Translations under genes and position numbers: made by a program
In this document: in pieces, positions 38,156 to 48,655 of the stretch
Layout: each line of letters begins with the position of its first letter
How positions within the stretch are numbered: position 1 is the first letter of the stretch
Assembly: GCA_025331565.1 (NCBI GenBank)
Contig: JAFREQ010000014.1
Location: forward strand, 12,946,001 to 13,010,000
From: Holacanthus passer
Taxonomy: Eukaryota; Chordata; Actinopteri; Pomacanthidae
Reading direction: 5' to 3'
Length of the DNA stretch: 64,000 nucleotides
The notes under the pieces: model-generated
The model's database searches: none
What the model was told of the DNA's origin: nothing
The model's input: only the letters and a program-made list of their open reading frames with translations

Positions 38156-39972
38156 GTAGGTCCGCGCTCCTCTTCTCCTCCTTTAATGCGCCGTTGCTGA
38201 CTCGCCGCTGCTGCGACTGTCGGCTCGTTTCATTCGCCTGCACACACACACACACACAAAAAGAAGTGTTTGCAAGCTGTCGGCATCACTGTCACGATGT
38301 TAGCCTGCTGTTGTTTGGTGTCGAGCGTGTGCACATTGTGTCAGCTGCACACACGGACGCTGTCATTGCAGAGAGCGTCGTGCGTAATTGCGATGCCATA
38401 ATGGAAACACCACCTTTATTTATGTGCTGCTCCTTAAATGCATGGTGTTAGAGATGCGATGTGCACTCGGCATGCTTTTAGAAGACCCGGTTCGAGTCTG
38501 CCCTGGCTCCATTTTGCAGCCCCCCCTGTTTACAATCGTGCTGACATGGCGCACGGAGCTGACGCCGGGGGCTGCACACAAAGCTCCGGCTCTGTCCCCC
38601 CTCCTCCCCTGTGTCCGGCTCCTGTGCGTCCACGCTGCCCCCTCGCATCACTTCTGTAACCGTGAAGTTGAGGTTTGTTTTTGCTGTGCTGCAATTATGT
38701 CAGTGTGCCACAGACTCGCGCCGTGATTGGCTGAAATTGATGGAGGGGGGCGGGGCTACCCTTGATTGCACACACAAAGTTGACCAGACTGTCACGTTGT
38801 TCTTTGGGTTTAATAAGTTGAAGCCTGTGATCGTTGAACAGGTTTGTGTGCTGATGCTGAGTTAGATATGAATGTGTCTGTTATAACTGGGCATGTTTTT
38901 AATTTTTATTGTGCAAGGCAACATGCTTTTTGTGGCTTATTAAAGAAAATTAAACATTACAAGAAGTCAGTAGTAAAACTTTGCGATAATGCTTGATGTA
39001 TACCTTTGTGATCTACAGTAAGAGACAGAAAAAAGACTCACTTCTTTTATTATTTGTCTACAAAAAATCAAATGTAACTATGATCTGGCTATATTAGTGT
39101 GAGTAACATCGTCCTAATTTCATCACATTATCACTTTGCCGTGTCTGTGCCAGTATACCTGCAGTCTTTATGGAAACTCCTCCGAGCTTCCTGCTGCGAT
39201 TCATCTGTATTCCGCCTCCTCTCTCAGGACCTGTGCAGACGTTCCCTCTGAATGTCTGCTCTCAAGTATTTGCCTGAGAGTAAAACATGGCTGTCTTCAA
39301 GACGCCGTTCTCATTCTGGTGCGCAGGTCCTCGTTTGTCATCCTTACAGCCTCCTGCCAAATGTACGGTGGACCTGGTCGACTGCACATCGTCAGGAACA
39401 CGTTTGGAGAACTTTCTCCAGCTGCAACACAAACCAGAGTCACGCTCACTCAGTATATTAAAAATTCATCTTAGTAGAGCACATGCAGACATAACATACT
39501 ATGTGACTGACAGGACAAGCATGCTTTGTTCATCTCTAATAAATTAGTTTTTAGCTAGATCTTGGTTACTCACTTGTAATAAGCAGTTTAAACTTTCAGT
39601 CTAATGATGGCACAGGAAACACAGCTAAAAGTAGGCTTCAACTGTTATGAAATCGTTATGAAACCTTCAAAATCTAATCTGAAGTGCCGATGACGCAGGC
39701 AACTACCATATTTTATCTTTATTAGCACTATTCATCACTTTGGGCTCTCGTAGTCAGCCAACTTCTGATTGCTTTACATTGAGTTTGTGTTATCTGCTGA
39801 AAAAATGAGCTGAAGTGTTTCGACATGTTGTGCAGCAGCTGGCAGGTCCGGGGTCATTTACTGCAGCTGAAATTCAGTTGTTTTTTCTTTTTTGGCTCGT
39901 GCTGATATGATCTGTGCCAGTGCTTCTGTCAGCCACAGTTCACAGTGGTATGGATTACTCTCTCCTGTCTGA

Positions 39973-39994
39973 GAGGAGGAGGAGGAGGAGGAGG
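39973..39994. repeat. (GGA)n run
   Basis: This is a short GAG/GGA trinucleotide tract between the internal promoter and the ELM2 exon. Confidence 0.9.
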
Positions 39995-40202
39995 TCTGTT
40001 AAGGAGGAGGAAGGGGAGTTGAGTCAAATATGTACCCGTCATAGAGGTTTTTTCTGCGGTCGGAGGACTGTAAAGAGACCAGAGGGCTGTGGCCTCTCAG
40101 GTTTCCGCCAGGTCTCCGTGATGGAGTGCGAGCTTCTCTGGGTGCAAATCACGCTGACAGGTTCTGGGCCGCCCCGCACTCGGCTCTATGAAAATCGGCG
40201 CT

Positions 40203-40216
40203 GTTACCTAGGCAAC
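40203..40216. promoter_or_regulatory. RFX X-box motif gttacctaggcaac
   Basis: The sequence gttacctaggcaac fits the RFX-family X-box consensus GTNRCC-(0-3)-RGYAAC exactly, with a two-base spacer. It sits in a locally CpG-containing stretch (about 40060-40230) some 620 bases upstream of the ELM2 exon. RFX proteins bind such sites as dimers and often regulate ciliary and neural genes. Occupancy here is inference only. Confidence 0.55.
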
Positions 40217-40836
40217 AGGGGGAATGGCTTTTGAAAAGGAACATCTTGTCATTTTCTTTAATCCACTGCAGCTGGAGAATCACAACAATATTATTAAACT
40301 GCAGTTGCTATGGCTACTAACATTTGTACCAGCAGCCGCTTCAGAGGCTCTCACCCTGCATATCCACAGCCAGCTCCCCCATCCTCCCCCCGTTCTCTCC
40401 CCCTCCTCCTCCTTTTAGGGGATTCTGTTTTATTGCTGCATCCACAATATCAGGCCTGCAAATGTGCTCTGCTCAGCTCGCTGTGCAGGAGCAGTCGACC
40501 ATTAATGTTCTCCTGAAATCTTTATTTGCTATTCACAATAAAACACTACGTGCTTTTTCCTCACATGTGACTTCCCTGTAAAGATTTCCACAATAGACAG
40601 TACAGCCCCCCCTCCCCTCTCGCTGTATATGATCTCGTCCAGGTCATGAATTGCTGGATTTCTAGCTTTTTCTTTGTTCCTTGCCTCGACAATTCAGTCG
40701 CTTATGATACCCAGTTGTGACTTTTTTAGTTTGTGTTCATTCAACAGGCACAATGCAGACAGAGTCCTTTCAGCCAGCTTTGAAATGTCGCCAAGTAAAT
40801 ATTTTGTTTCAATCTGCTTTCTTTGTCTCTTCTCAG

Positions 40837-40885
40837 GCGACTAAACAGCACACAAGGGGAAATCCGAGTGGGACCCAGCCACCAA
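40837..40885 (+). CDS. rere: RERE exon, start of ELM2 domain (RLNSTQGEIRVGPSHQ)
   Basis: This is a 49-base exon: one base completes a split Arg codon and 16 codons follow, RLNSTQGEIRVGPSHQ. The acceptor is tttgtctcttctcag and the donor is gtaagt. It ends in phase 0. GEIRVGPSHQA is the characteristic opening of ELM2 domains (compare I.VG..HQA in MTA, MIER and RCOR proteins). ELM2 with the adjacent SANT binds histone deacetylases 1 and 2 in this family. The exon is the common acceptor for two donors of the same phase: the BAH exon at 34738 and the alternative first exon at 38155. Confidence 0.97.
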
Positions 40886-41796
40886 GTAAGTCACTGTGCA
40901 GCACACCATCACCCAGCTGCTGACTTGAGAGATTTCTCTAGTCTGGTGAAAGTTGAAAACAGCGTGCAGCATCTTTATTACAAAATTCAATTTTGACACA
41001 GTTAGCTGACAACTCTTCACTCACCTCATGATGATGATTGATGGCATTTAGTCTGATTCATGGTATTGCTTGTCATTTAAGATAATCAAATCCTAACAAG
41101 ATGTGTAGCAGCACGATAATGTGTTGCCATTTAGCTTGACAACAACTTCTCCCACAAAATAGTTGGTGCTGACAATACCACAGTTTGGTCTTTGCTGCAA
41201 TGCTGTACTCATCACAGATAATTATTCAAAATGCACTTTTATCTGATAAAACAGCAATTTTATCAGGAAGTGATGTCAGTGTGGAATATGACACTTTCTT
41301 TTGTGAATCCTGGTAGAATCAAGATCCTGCAATTTACATAAACATTTGCATTCAGTTTGCATGATGATTTACAGTGTGTTTGCATCTGCCTGTGAAACTG
41401 TACTGTAGCTTTGTGTAATAACTGTATTTTTACATGCATGCATTTAAATACATCAGTAGGTCATTTATTATTATTTATTATCCTTTGATGGAGGATATGT
41501 ATATGCTCTGCCTTTAAAACAAAACAAAACAAAAAACACTGAAAGTCTTGAGACAGTCTTGTTCATCAAGTGCTGCTTCAGAAAGAACAGAAAGTCATCC
41601 AAGTGCTTCAGTTCTATGTTGTGTTAAGATATGGACTCATTGTGAGTGTAACTTGTCCCCGTTCCTCGCCGCTACCACCCGGTGAAAACTCGATGACAGG
41701 GGGCTGAAAGCTGATATTTTCTTCAAGCTTGCATGCTATTTGTAGTGTGACACCATCTGTCCCCCTCTCCTTCTCCTTCTCCCTGGACCTAATTAG
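40886..41796 (+). other. rere: RERE intron (0.9 kb), nothing specific seen
   Basis: This is a phase-0 intron with donor gtaagt. Its acceptor, ccctggacctaattag, is weaker than those of neighbouring introns because the pyrimidine tract (41761-41783) is set back from the AG. An A-rich run (aaaacaaaacaaaacaaa) lies near 41517. No exon or repeat family was recognised. Confidence 0.8.
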
Positions 41797-41921
41797 GCCA
41801 AGCTCCCAGAGCTGCAGCCTTTCCCCTCTCCTGGTGGCCAGGCCGTGACCGAGAATGAGGAACTGGTCTGGATGCCAGGGGTCAACGACTGTGATCTTCT
41901 CATGTACCTCAGAGCCGCAAG
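41797..41921 (+). CDS. rere: RERE exon, ELM2 domain (ELVWMPGVNDCDLLMYLRAA)
   Basis: This exon has 125 bases: 41 codons plus two bases (ag) of a split Arg. It starts AKLPELQPFPSPGG, continues through a short variable acidic stretch, then the invariant ELVWMPGVNDCDLLMYLRAA. The donor is gtgagc. The LVW.P......LL.YL pattern is the second conserved block of ELM2. The variable part differs from human: GGQAVTENEELVW here against DGDTVTQHEELVW there. The acceptor ends in aattag. Confidence 0.97.
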
Positions 41922-43373
41922 GTGAGCCCAGAGAAATGCAGGAGTGCAGACCAGGCAGGGCTGCAGGGTCAACCCTACTAGCTCAAGGGAAAACAATCAC
42001 CAATGAGGTTAAAGATAATATAACATAAAATATGTAACACCAAACTGTCCCTTGCCTACACTGTAATGACACCTGAGTGTAGTTGCATACATTCATTACT
42101 TAATAGTATTAAGACATCAAGACAAATCTACAGGACAGCAGTGGCACCATTTTTTTCTAGTCTCAAGAGTGGTATTTTAATGCAACTTAGTAATGTTACA
42201 CTTCATCAGGTGTTGTATCATGGGATAAAATCATTCATCAGTGTTCCCTGAGATGTTGTTGCAGTGAAAGTGATATGTGTTAACAGGTTTCTGTGTTATG
42301 TTGTAGTCAGAAGCCTCAGTGTCATTAATCACCATCTGTCACCAAGACAATGTCGTAGAAACTCCACCAAAGTCTATATTTTTCCATCTCTTTTCATGTG
42401 ACCAGGATTACATGCTGTGAATTATAATGCACTTAATGCCAAAGCCTTGCTCAATGAAAAGTATTTTTCCTTTTGTTTATTCATGCATGTATCATATGTT
42501 TATGAGAAAAAAGATTTACTACAGGAGAGGAGGCCCAGAGCAAAGAGAAAAAGGCTCATAATGTGGTTTAGCAGTGGCTACATCAGCTTCTACCTCAAAT
42601 GCTCCTTGTTCTGTTGCTGCAATTTGGTTCACTGTTCTCAGTTCCACACTCACTTCTATGGCTGCAACTAACAGCTGACAGTTATTTTCTCAACTACATT
42701 ATTAATCGTTTGATCTATAAAACATCTGAAAATTGACTGGGAAAAAGACCCATTATAATATCTTAGAGTCCAAAGTGACGTCAACAGTCCCAAACCCCAA
42801 ATTATTCAATGAACTGTAATCTGACCAGGACAATTTTTTTTCTCATTTTTGAGAAGCTGGAAGCATCACATTTGGCATTCTTACTTAAAAATGACTTAAA
42901 CCATTAATTATCCGCATAGTTGCCAATAAATTTTCTCTTGAATGATTGATCAGTTTATATTATCATGTTGCAGCTGTACTCCATCTATTACAAGCTGTCT
43001 AGTTTATGTCTGTAAAGGCAATATGTCTTGGCTTGCGTTCCCAACCCTGTACTGTTGGCCAGCCTGTTTATTAGTTGCCCCCTTTGTTTGAATATTGTTC
43101 TAGCTTGTTACAGCCTGTTGGATTTTTATGAACTTGTGTCAGTAGCCTTGTTGCAGTGCCAGCAATATTTTTTTATCTGTGTATATGTATGAAGCCATTT
43201 TTTTTTGCTTGTCAAACATTTGCTAAAGGAGGGGAAAATCTGTTCAGGTGACCCCGGCTTATATTAATCTGTTGTAATCTCTAGTATACCTGTGAGACAT
43301 GATTAAATGCACATGCACATTAAAGTTAGTAATAACAGCTCTGTAAGCTGACTTCATATGTGTTTGTCCACAG
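41922..43373 (+). other. rere: RERE intron (1.5 kb) with one short repeat
   Basis: This is a phase-2 intron with donor gtgagc and acceptor tttgtccacag. It contains a short inverted-repeat element at 42657-42978, described separately. No exon was seen in the rest; the small open frames lack any recognisable content. Confidence 0.82.
42657..42978 (+). mobile_element. Short fish repeat with TAnGGCTGCAAC termini
   Basis: The left end, tatggctgcaactaac, and the right end, gttgcagctgta, form a 12-base inverted repeat. The interior (tctataaaacatctgaaaat near 42714, gagaagctggaagcatcaca near 42852, aaaaatgacttaaacca near 42887) matches a common percomorph MITE as I remember it. It lies in the intron between two ELM2 exons and has no coding capacity. 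Confidence 0.65.
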
Positions 43374-43473
43374 GAGCATGGCTGCCTTTGCAGGGATGTG
43401 TGACGGAGGCTCAACAGAAGACGGGTGTCTAGCAGCCTCTCGAGATGACACTACATTAAACGCACTTAACACT
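43374..43473 (+). CDS. rere: RERE exon, ELM2 domain (SMAAFAGMCDGGSTEDGCLA)
   Basis: This exon has 100 bases: one base completes a split Arg codon, then 33 codons run from SMAAFAGMCDGGSTEDG to RDDTTLNALNT. The acceptor is tttgtccacag and the donor is gtaagt; the exon ends in phase 0. It encodes the middle to end of ELM2. The Ala-rich helix start followed by CDGGSTEDGC and the RDDTTLNALN helix matches human RERE, with Leu for Val at GCLAAS. Confidence 0.97.
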
Positions 43474-44250
43474 GTAAGTAGCCATGCAACAAACCTAACG
43501 CTAGAAATCACATGTACGTTATAGAAAACACACCCATCTATCAAGAGTTTCACAATAAAAAACTGCATTTTAATTGCTGGAATTGCAGCGTTTATATTAA
43601 AGCTATGATGCAGCTCCATAGTGATGGGCAATGATAAAGCCCCAGAGCCCCAGCAGAGTAGCCCCCCGTAGCAAACCCAGAGTCAGAGGCTTACAATATA
43701 TTAGGCGTAATGAGAGATTTGTCCGTCACATTGATCATGAATACCGAGGAATCAAGCACAAGAAAGAGATTAGAATCATCATAAACAGGGCATTTATATT
43801 CCGACTCTATAAACTGGAAAATTAACATAGCGGGCAGGTCATTGTCTCTCGACCTTCCTCTCTATTTGCAATTCCAATGAGTAATGCTTGTTTATTCTCG
43901 GAGGAAGAGCTCTAGCGCTGCCTGTTTCGCCCATTTGAATGTGACACCGGGCTTAAAGCTGCACACTGATTGCTTTTGTCACCATGCTGTTTATTTCCAG
44001 GCTGGTTCTTGGATCTTTGCACAGCATTTCCTCTCATGCTCTCAAATCTCTAGTAAAAAGATTCAGTCACTCCTGGACGTAAACTCTCTAATTAGCTCAG
44101 TAAAATGTGTCATTACAGCTCAAAATGTCGATCCTCTGCCACTGTAAAAAAAAAAAAAAAAAAAAAAAAGCTGTCACCTTCCTAATTGTTCCTTTTTTGA
44201 TATAATGTAATCAGAATTATAAGCTGATGTTTTTTTGTGATTGCCCTCAG
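43474..44250 (+). other. rere: RERE intron (0.8 kb) with a poly(A) run
   Basis: This is a phase-0 intron with donor gtaagt and acceptor ttttttgtgattgccctcag. A run of 24 A residues lies at 44146-44169, about 80 bases upstream of the acceptor. No exon, repeat family or other feature was recognised. Confidence 0.82.
44146..44169. repeat. Poly(A) run of 24
   Basis: This homopolymer lies about 80 bases before the exon at 44251. Confidence 0.95.
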
Positions 44251-44349
44251 CTTCACGAGAGCAGCTATGATGCAGGAAAAGCTCTCCAGCGTCTGGTGAA
44301 GAAGCCTGTACCCAAACTGATAGAGAAGTGCTGGTCTGAGGATGAAGTG
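44251..44349 (+). CDS. rere: RERE exon, end of ELM2 and start of SANT (LHESSYDAGKALQRLVKKPV)
   Basis: This exon has exactly 33 codons, phase 0 at both ends, with acceptor attgccctcag and donor gtaaga. LHESSYDAGKALQRLVKKP is the final ELM2 helix, in which the Y.....AL..L pattern is conserved across ELM2-SANT proteins. KLIEKCWSEDEV then opens the SANT domain with its first tryptophan. Differences from human are Ser for Gly (ESSYD) and Ser for Thr (CWSED). Confidence 0.97.
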
Positions 44350-45552
44350 GTAAGAGAACATACATTTACTTTGGAAGTGGAATAACAAAGACATGATGCT
44401 TGAAATATTAGGCAGGAACATCATACATATCTTAAGTTGGCATACACAAGAAATTGATATTATGGTAATTCTGGGTGGTTTTCTTGGTGTTTCTCTGTAT
44501 TTCCTCAATGGATATCTGCTGTCTGTCAGAGCATGGTTTGTGTCTTTAGAGGGAGCTGTTGAGAGAGAGTTAAAAACAAAGCTCTTGGCCCAGTCTCATA
44601 AGACATCAGTAAAAACACTCGTCAGTTTCCAGCCTCCTCCAAGGCCCGAGAGCAGCTGCATCCTGTTTATCACCCACAGAATAAATCTTTAGTATGGAAG
44701 TCTGGAAAGGGAAAAGACTGAGGGCTGGTAATGTTAGCCTCCATTTGAATTTAGATGTGAATTTCACCACAGCTGTTAAAGGGCTGGAATCAGAAAATGG
44801 CAGCCCTTCTTCCTGATCAAACACCACATCATGAAGGGGTAGGAGGGGGATGAAAGTGCTGGATAACAACCATGTCAGAAACCACTGAGCACTGCTGCCT
44901 TGGCCTTGATGCTTTATGACACACTGCACTGCATGTTTGTATACCCCCTCTCTTTTAAAGATAACACTACTGACTGATCTGTCTGTAGATCTTAGAAAAA
45001 CAAAAAGCTCCACTACTAAAATTCTTCTGTGTTTTTCCTCCTCCTGGGTGAATCATCCTTTTAGAACTTTGATATTGTTGGTAATGCCGAAGCCTGGGAG
45101 TCTTTTGTTACACTTTGAATCCAGCGGCTCAGATCCGGCGGAAGTGAATGAGTTGATTTGTCTTGTAATTGAACACGATGGGCACATTTGAATAAAGCCG
45201 GAGCCCACAGCAGGACCACAGCAAATCACACAATTTAGTCAGCCTTCCCTTTGTGGACGAGTTATGAGTTCGCCTATATTTGTGCATGCTTGCTGATGCC
45301 AAGCTGAACTGCTGCATGAAGATGATCATGAGCTGGGGACCGGCATGTTGGTGGGAGGCTTCATTGCCACACTCCACCGCAGCAGGTCTACCACAGACCT
45401 CTTGTCACAGCAGGGGCTCGACTGTATTTAGACAGTGGTTCAGTTATTCACTTCTGACTTTTTGAATCGGAGAAAAAAAATTGCTTTACAGTCTTATTCA
45501 TCTGTAATGATAGAGCCTAATGTACTGTAATGTATAGAGAATATGATTTTAC

Positions 45553-45830
45553 AGTAGAGACCAACCAAAACTAAATTTTTGAGTCTGATACCGATATGTG
45601 TAAGTTTAAAAAAAAACAACAACAACCAAACACATAACATAAACCATCTCAATTCGGATTCTTTAGATTTTTTTTTTAAATTGAGTTGTGACCAAGGTGC
45701 AAACTGAACAGCGCATTATACAGTGGAAAAAACCTTGTTCTTGTTGGTTATTGGCCGACATATACACTGATAAGAAATGTCTGCATTAATCTAATATTGG
45801 CCAAAATACTGGTCCAGCTTTATACCATAA
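45553..45830. mobile_element. Degraded fish DNA repeat (agtagagaccaacc ... ggccaaaatactggtcc)
   Basis: Fragments such as tctgataccgatatgtg, gcattatacagtgg, ggttattggccgacatatac and taatattggccaaaatactg resemble a widespread fish repeat whose ends read like RGGGACCGACCGAT. The termini are too worn to pair. The classification is from memory only. Confidence 0.4.
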
Positions 45831-48346
45831 TACAGAAAAACTCTTGTATTCTTTATTGCATCAGATAAAACACGTAATACATGTAAAACAAAAACCTTTA
45901 TTACTGATTTGTTAACATGCTCCAATTATATTATTAAAATAAAATCCCACTGCGAGACAAGATGCATTATTGCCCATCACTTATTCTGTAACCTCGATCA
46001 AAGCAACTCCATCCGGACTTTAACAGAGTTTCATCATGTTCAGACAGCATTATGTAAGTGAAGTGAAGGAGCTGTCAGGGAGTTCAGCACAGTGTGTTTT
46101 GTGTCTGCGGGTGGAGGCGGTCAGCGGGCTGTCGGTGCTCCACCTGCGCCACAGTGTCCGCAGCCTGCAGAAGCAGCATCTTGACTGTGGCCAAGGACAC
46201 AGCTCCCAGTGATCTGATCACCACTTGTGCCTTTTCAGCCCTGCAGCCTTGAGGGACAGGTGTAAATGTAGCTCCAACCTTGACGTGCTCAGAGAAATCA
46301 GCCCTGCCGCTCTTTATTTATTTATCACCCCTTGCTCTGCCTCTCCTCCTCCTTCTCCTTCTCCTCTCCCTCTTCCATGTCATCCCCCCTCCAGGCCAAG
46401 CTTCATTATTCTTGCCTGCTCTTTTTTCACCCCACCCCTGCATTCTTTTAGAGATGTGAATGAAAGTGACAGCGGGGGCCGCTGGAATGACAGAATCAGC
46501 CTGTCTGCAGGGTCACTTGTCACCTTCTCCTCCCCCCTTTGACTTCTCTTGCCCCCCACCCTACTTCTCTTCTCTCCACTTGCAGCTGCTGCCACATAGC
46601 ACATAATCCTGGACCTTGTCTCAACTCTCTAACTCTAGAACAATATTTAAAATTTCTCCCCACACACATCATGCAGAAAGATGAGGCTGTCGCTATGATC
46701 ATTTGTTAGCTGTTTCATTGCTGCTGTGGAGGAAGTGACAGCGCTGCAAAGCATTGCAAAGCGAGTGTTTTGTTTCATTTTTATTCTCTCCTCGCCGGCA
46801 CAGAAAATCATTTCACTTCAGTAAGATTTGTTACAGTCAGCCCCTGAACAATCTTTCACCACAAGACTATTAGCACAGCTTTCAGAAACTGACAATCCAT
46901 CACCTCAATGTGAGCGCCGCTCAAAGGTGATAACCACTGATTACACAAGAAAAATCTGTAATGTTCTAAATTAAATATAAAACTCTGAATATTTCACCAA
47001 AAACATTCACTGCACAGTCTAAACTGCTTGTAGCTGTTGTGTACTTAGCAGGCTGTTGAGTGTTGAGAGCAGAGGAGTGGTTGATTTAACCACCTGGAAA
47101 AGGGAAAATATAATTACTAATATAATTACTGTTATTATGGGCGGGTGAAACATTTCAGACAGAAGAGTGCTCTGCTTTTTCTGAAGTCTAACTGAGAGAG
47201 ACAATCCCACTACACCATTTCTTTATGTGCATTTTATCAGAAGCCAGATCAATCCTCACTGCCCACACACAACTCCCTTCCCATCCTTTTGATCCACGTC
47301 TCTACGGCACAAAAAACTCTTTTTAAACCAAGAACAAAAAGCACTTCAAGTGAAACGCATACAGGTTGTTTCCTTTTAGTGCCATTAAATGTTTCTCCAC
47401 TGGTGCAGTATTGCGAAACAGCAACAGTGTTACAACACTGAGTAGTTCTCTTGTCTAAATAACCATTTGTTGTAAAGCTTGAAAGCACAATTAGCTGACA
47501 GGAAATGATTATCAACATCTGCTTCTCTGATCAGAAAACCCCTGTTATAGATTGTTAGTAAATGAACAGTGTTCAGTGACTGAGTCTTGGGCATTAAAAA
47601 ACATGAGACACTGCAGAGAACATAAGCATTGTTTTTGTTGCAGTATAAAGTATTGTGTCTTTTTAGAGTTTTTATGATTTATTGTATATTATGTATAATA
47701 TGTCATATTATATACAAGTATTATGATGAGTCTCATCATTTACCTCTATTTACACCATCCAGATTATCTTTATTGAAAGTATTCGCAAACAGGATTATGA
47801 CAGTGTCAGGAAGTTTTAAAAGATTATACGTAGGTTCTCTTCGCCCATCCAAGCCTAATAATTATAATAGTAATGAATATATTGAATTCAGCACAATGAT
47901 AAATTATGATAAAAGAATAAACTACAAATATATATGACCACTAATAATAATTAGAATGAGTGTACTTAATCAACAAACACATTTAGTATCTCCCTTCTCG
48001 TGTAAATATTAAATATTGAATTTACACCCAGCAGCTGTAGTCTGCTAAAGCGCCTACTGTACAGTGATCTTACGCTATCATTTGACTCTGTTGCTCTTGA
48101 GAGTATCAAATGAATTGATTCTGTTCTGAAAGCTCTTGTTTATTCAGACGCATCTCCAAAAAAATCCAAAGTCAGCTCGGTGTTACATCATCAGATTGAT
48201 TCCTTTGTACCTACAGACTTGGTGAAGGTCATCAAAAGGATTCTTGCCCTCTCGAACTTGACAAAAAGAAATCGTTTCCTCACAAGAAGCTGCTGTCTTG
48301 CCTCATTGTAAATAAGCGGTGCTAATAATGCATCGGCCAACAGGAG

Positions 48347-48655
48347 GTGCCATATAAACAATCAGAAGCAGCAGCAGCAGCGGTTGGGCTGCGTGTCGCC
48401 ATGTCAGAGACAGAGAGGCTGATCTATGACTGCTGCGGGGAGGCAGGTCTGTTCCTCAGCCAGCTGCACTGTGCCGCGGCTTATCTCCGCCTGTATCTTC
48501 AGCTGATGGATGACTGGAGCGGGCCGCCGACGGCACCCGGGCCGGAGGGGGAGGGAGGCGGACGAGGTAGAGGAGAGAGTGGCGGCCCCCCAGTGGTTGA
48601 ACACAAGCTTACAGACCTGAGACGCAGCCCGGCCAAAAACACCACAGGCAGATAA
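48347..48655 (+). other. GC-rich open frame with TATA-like box, unassigned
   Basis: A frame of 102 codons is open from 48347; a start at 48401 has good context (gtcgccatgt) and gives 84 residues (MSETERLIYDCCGEAGLFLS and onward). The N-terminal half could form an amphipathic helix (LHCAAAYLRLYLQLM) and the C-terminal half is Gly/Pro/Arg-rich. A catataaac sequence at 48350-48358 lies about 45 bases upstream of that ATG, in a suitable place for a TATA box. A (CAG)n stretch sits in between. I recognise no family. No donor in this block has a phase that would join the next RERE exon. It could be a small intronic gene, a conserved regulatory block or chance. Confidence 0.25.

Larger units (their letters stand above)
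37740..38760 (+). promoter_or_regulatory. rere: CpG-rich block, candidate internal RERE promoter
   Basis: CpG dinucleotides are dense here, for example in ccgagcggcgcgtctgc near 37751, tgcgccgccgcacgcgcagg at 37961-37980 and atgcgccgttgctgactcgc at 38185-38204. The flanking intron is AT-rich and CpG-poor, as vertebrate DNA normally is. No TATA box is visible upstream of the start codon at 38121, which suits a CpG-island promoter. The block encloses a start codon followed by a splice donor (38121-38155). Farther in there is an inverted CCAAT box (gattggctg, 38725-38733) and a GC box (ggggggcggggc, 38745-38756). I infer that transcription starts somewhere between about 37915 and 38115, producing the short isoform. 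Confidence 0.75.
34739..40836 (+). other. rere: RERE intron (6.1 kb) containing a CpG-rich internal promoter
   Basis: This is a phase-2 intron with donor gtgagg and acceptor tttgtctcttctcag. It separates the BAH exons from the ELM2 exons. It holds a degraded repeat (34834-35160), an AT-rich middle (about 35200-37550) with a possible further repeat, a CpG-rich block (about 37740-38760) with a short coding exon, a (GGA)n run and an RFX X-box at 40203. Apart from these, 38870-39900 and 40220-40800 show nothing I can name. Confidence 0.85.

Noticed and set aside
43631..43825. 64-codon basic frame after an ELM2 exon
   Set aside because: The Lys/Arg-rich content comes from a purine-rich stretch. 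It has no splice signals compatible with RERE and no known family.
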